The notes under the pieces: generated by a model
What the model was told of the DNA's origin: nothing
Seen by the model: only the letters and a program-made list of their open reading frames with translations
The model's database searches: none
Assembly: GCA_965219165.1 (NCBI GenBank)
Contig: CBDCMW010000002.1
Location: forward strand, 3,348,001 to 3,412,000
Length of the DNA: 64,000 nucleotides
Direction: 5' to 3'
Source: Aldehydirespirator sp965219165
GTDB taxonomy: Bacteria; Actinomycetota; Acidimicrobiia; Acidimicrobiales; Aldehydirespiratoraceae
Shown: piece by piece, positions 62,473-64,000 of the stretch
Layout: every line of letters begins with the position of its first letter
Position numbering within the stretch: the first letter of the stretch is position 1
Made by a program: the position numbers and the translations under genes

Positions 62473-62703
62473 ATGACCCCCAACCTACCGTCGCGTGCCA
62501 GCGGAAGCAAGTATCCCACCACCGCGATGACCCGCGACGATTGGATCGCAACCGGTGTGGCGCTGCGCGAGAGCCTGTGCTTCTGGCGCGACCTGCTCGC
62601 GGTGGAGTGCCGGCGGGCGCGTGTGCGCCGAGCCCGTCAGCGCTTCCCGGATGTCACCGCGTCGATGACCGACAACGACGTGTGGTGGTCGCTGGGCGGC
62701 TAG
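62473..62703 (+). CDS. small mobile-element protein of unknown function
   Basis: A 76-residue basic protein beginning MTPNLPSRASGSKYPTTAMT with the helix DDWIATGVALRESLCFWRDL and an Arg-rich stretch RRARVRRARQRFP, ending WWSLGG. The start is strong: GAGGAGG at 62458-62464, 8 bases from ATG. It looks like a phage or ICE accessory protein; I recognise no family. Confidence 0.55.
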   Translation: MTPNLPSRASGSKYPTTAMTRDDWIATGVALRESLCFWRDLLAVECRRARVRRARQRFPDVTASMTDNDVWWSLGG

Positions 62704-62708
62704 GCGCT

Positions 62709-62897
62709 TCACCCGCACCAGAACTTGAAATGCTTGTTGCGGTTCACCCCATCGTCCACAGTGCCGTCCCAGCCGTGGTTCAGCCAGCACTCCGCTTCTG
62801 ATTCGAAGCCCCGCGTCTCCCATTGAGGAGGATCGCCGCAGCCCGCCAACGTGGCCACCACGGCGATCACCGCGACACCTCGCAGCAGGCGCCTCAC
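62709..62897 (-). CDS. small lipoprotein of unknown function
   Basis: A 62-residue product beginning VRRLLRGVAVIAVVATLAGC with a textbook lipobox TLAGC, then a short mature part with GFESEAECWLNHGWDGTVDD and ending KFWCG. The start GTG 62897 overlaps the stop of the upstream small membrane protein (GTGA). Two cysteines in the mature part could form a disulfide. Function unknown. Confidence 0.55.
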   Translation of the reverse strand: MRRLLRGVAVIAVVATLAGCGDPPQWETRGFESEAECWLNHGWDGTVDDGVNRNKHFKFWCG

Positions 62898-63007
62898 ATC
62901 CCGATGCCGTGGACGACGACGGTGCCGAGCGTCGCGCCGAGCACGGCGAGCAGCAGCACGAGCGCGGTTAGGGCGATCTTCACGCCTTCGGTGGTGTGGT
63001 TGAGCAT
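62894..63007 (-). CDS. tiny single-helix membrane protein
   Basis: A 37-residue protein, MLNHTTEGVKIALTALVLLL then VLGATLGTVVVHGIGM, with one membrane helix over most of its length. The ribosome site CCGGAGGAAGCCACC precedes ATG 63007. It overlaps the lipoprotein start by GTGA. It could be a membrane anchor, holin-like protein or small toxin; nothing visible decides. Confidence 0.45.
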   Translation of the reverse strand: MLNHTTEGVKIALTALVLLLAVLGATLGTVVVHGIGM

Positions 63008-63010
63008 GGT

Positions 63011-63146
63011 GGCTTCCTCCGGTGCGGGGTTGGGTGTTTGCGCCAACAGACACCTGTGACCGGCCGGAGGAAGCCATGGCAAGCCCTAGCCCCGCCTGGT
63101 CCAGGTCACTGTGCGAAGGCTCGGCTGGCCTTCGGTGTCTGTTGGC
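63011..63146. repeat. interlocking inverted repeats in a divergent intergenic region
   Basis: One perfect 12-bp pair joins 63011-63022 (GGCTTCCTCCGG) with 63064-63075. A second perfect 13-bp pair joins 63042-63054 (GCCAACAGACACC) with 63134-63146. The arms interleave, so both stems cannot form in simple nested fashion. The region lies between the minus-strand small membrane gene and the plus-strand coiled-coil gene. The first arm of pair one covers the ribosome site of the membrane gene. Confidence 0.75.
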
Positions 63147-63229
63147 AGCCGTCACCGTAGACGGATGCAACCGTGGTGGCAACCGGCGGCTAGGATGCAG
63201 CTATCGCCCAGCCGACCAAGGGAGATACC

Positions 63230-63421
63230 ATGGCAACTGTGACCAAGTCCGTGACCCTAGAGATCATCGGGGAGCATCTGCGCGAAGCCCGCGAAGATAT
63301 CCACGGTCTCAAGGTCCACGTCATGGAGATGGAGGACCGTCTGAGAACCGAGTTCGGGGAGCGCTTCGATGGGATCGACGCGAACCTCGCGAAGATCATG
63401 GACCACTTGGGCATCCAATGA
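63230..63421 (+). CDS. small coiled-coil protein
   Basis: A 63-residue protein with a continuous heptad-like helix: MATVTKSVTLEIIGEHLREA, REDIHGLKVHVMEMEDRLRT, then EFGERFDGIDANLAKIMDHL. Such short helical proteins are common in mobile elements. A GGGAGA ribosome site lies 6 bases before ATG 63230. Its stop overlaps the next small ORF start (ATGA). Confidence 0.6.
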   Translation: MATVTKSVTLEIIGEHLREAREDIHGLKVHVMEMEDRLRTEFGERFDGIDANLAKIMDHLGIQ

Positions 63422-63570
63422 GCGACCCCGGCACTCTCTCCTGCACGGGCATGATCCCGGACCCCGACGACGAGCCGACGGTGCCGCTGGAGGACTTGGA
63501 GATGGCTGCCGACTTGTTGCTGGCCGACAAGCGGCCCGATCAGCCGCGGGAGCCGGTCAACTCCCGATAG
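63418..63570 (+). CDS. 50-residue acidic small protein at the element's end
   Basis: A 50-residue product beginning MSDPGTLSCTGMIPDPDDEP with the helix EDLEMAADLLLADKRPD and ending EPVNSR. It starts in the ATGA overlap with the preceding coiled-coil gene. Its last ten codons lie antisense over the end of the transposase gene, so its 3' end may come from the inserted IS element. Function unknown. Confidence 0.45.
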   Translation: MSDPGTLSCTGMIPDPDDEPTVPLEDLEMAADLLLADKRPDQPREPVNSR

Positions 63571-64000
63571 GTCAGGCTGCGGCCCTCCATCGCCGCCGCA
63601 GCTTCGCCCATCCGCGCCAGGACGTGGTCGCTGCGCCGGTTGTAGCGGAAGCTGTGCTCAACCACGTACCGCCCCAAGTGCTCGGGACTCCAGTAGTGGT
63701 AGGTGCCCAAATAGGTGCGCTTCAACAGCGACCAGTAGTTCTCAATCCCGTTGGTGGACACCTCGCCGCGGACGTACTCGCCGACGTTGTGCATCACCTT
63801 GGCGTGACGGAACCCCAACGCGCTGAGATGGTCATAGCCGCGGTGGGTGTCGGTGAACACCGCCGCCCCCGGCTTGGTGGTGGCTTTGACGATCTCGATG
63901 AGCGTGCGGTGCGCGACGCGCTCCACCGGCTGCGCCGCGACCCGCTTCGACGCCCGGTCCCGGACTCCGACGACGGGGGTCTTGTCGGTCGGGCCACGGC
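63540..64000 (-). mobile_element. IS1595-type (ISXO2-like) transposase, 5' end beyond the window
   Basis: The minus-strand frame is open to the window edge: TDKTPVVGVRDRASKRVAAQ, then AAVFTDTHRGYDHLSALGF (second catalytic Asp), RGEVSTNGIENYWSLLKRTY (third residue Glu or Asn/Glu pair of the DDE/DDN core) and RYVVEHSFRYNRRSD. These are signature segments of IS1595-family transposases. The N-terminal zinc ribbon and first Asp lie outside the window. The terminal inverted repeat downstream of the stop was not identified. Confidence 0.82.

Overview
High-GC window (about two thirds G+C by eye) from an actinobacterium. A class Acidimicrobiia-like lineage is my best guess, from the style rather than from any marker gene: several F420/LLM-type oxidoreductases, a split FDOR-type protein, menaquinone as quinone, many acyl-CoA synthetases, GTG/TTG starts and ATGA/GTGA/TGATG overlaps. 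A glutaminyl-tRNA synthetase is present, which most Actinobacteria lack.

Layout. 1-5.9 kb: a minus-strand menaquinone block (isochorismate synthase, menD, menH, menC), with a long hairpin repeat at the menD/menH junction and a MerR-like domain fused to the isochorismate synthase. 5.9-11.3 kb: two small membrane proteins, an anchored extracytoplasmic protein, an LLM oxidoreductase and an endonuclease/phosphatase-type lipoprotein. 11.3-16.2 kb: an accessory and decay zone with a HsdR fragment joined to a DUF4143 ATPase fragment, a frameshifted RelE-like toxin beside an intact putative antitoxin, an Rnl1-type RNA ligase behind an AT-rich leader, a truncated small ORF, an LLM oxidoreductase and a HicAB pair.

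16-38 kb is mainly metabolism and repair: a DUF1445 protein, an FDOR protein, a 2OG-Fe(II) oxygenase, an AddB/AddA-like helicase-nuclease pair (the first gene carries a 1-base frameshift), a MarR regulator, two fold-type-II PLP enzymes, acyl-CoA synthetases, an enoyl-CoA hydratase, psuG coupled to a cytochrome P450, an aminotransferase, and a thioredoxin/DsbB pair. 38-43.7 kb: a pretoxin-like protein, a 16-bp tandem repeat, a coupled chain of LigD polymerase, LLM oxidoreductase and a short propeller protein, then aroQ and aroK.

43.7-57.1 kb looks like one catabolic locus. A malonyl-CoA-synthetase-like enzyme, a Liv-type binding protein, a secreted repeat protein and a thioesterase precede a tight eight-gene plus-strand run: LigA-like and LigB-like extradiol dioxygenase subunits, an FAH-family hydrolase, a TPP-dependent enzyme and a complete Liv-type ABC importer (two permeases, two ATPases). 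I infer uptake and ring cleavage of an aromatic acid or similar compound; the substrate cannot be read from sequence.

57.1-64 kb: a MazEF-type pair, an LLM gene remnant, glnS and an AHSA1 protein, then an integrated element with a P4-type tyrosine integrase behind a perfect hairpin, a small-gene cassette with strong ribosome binding sites and nested inverted repeats, and an IS1595-type transposase running off the window end.
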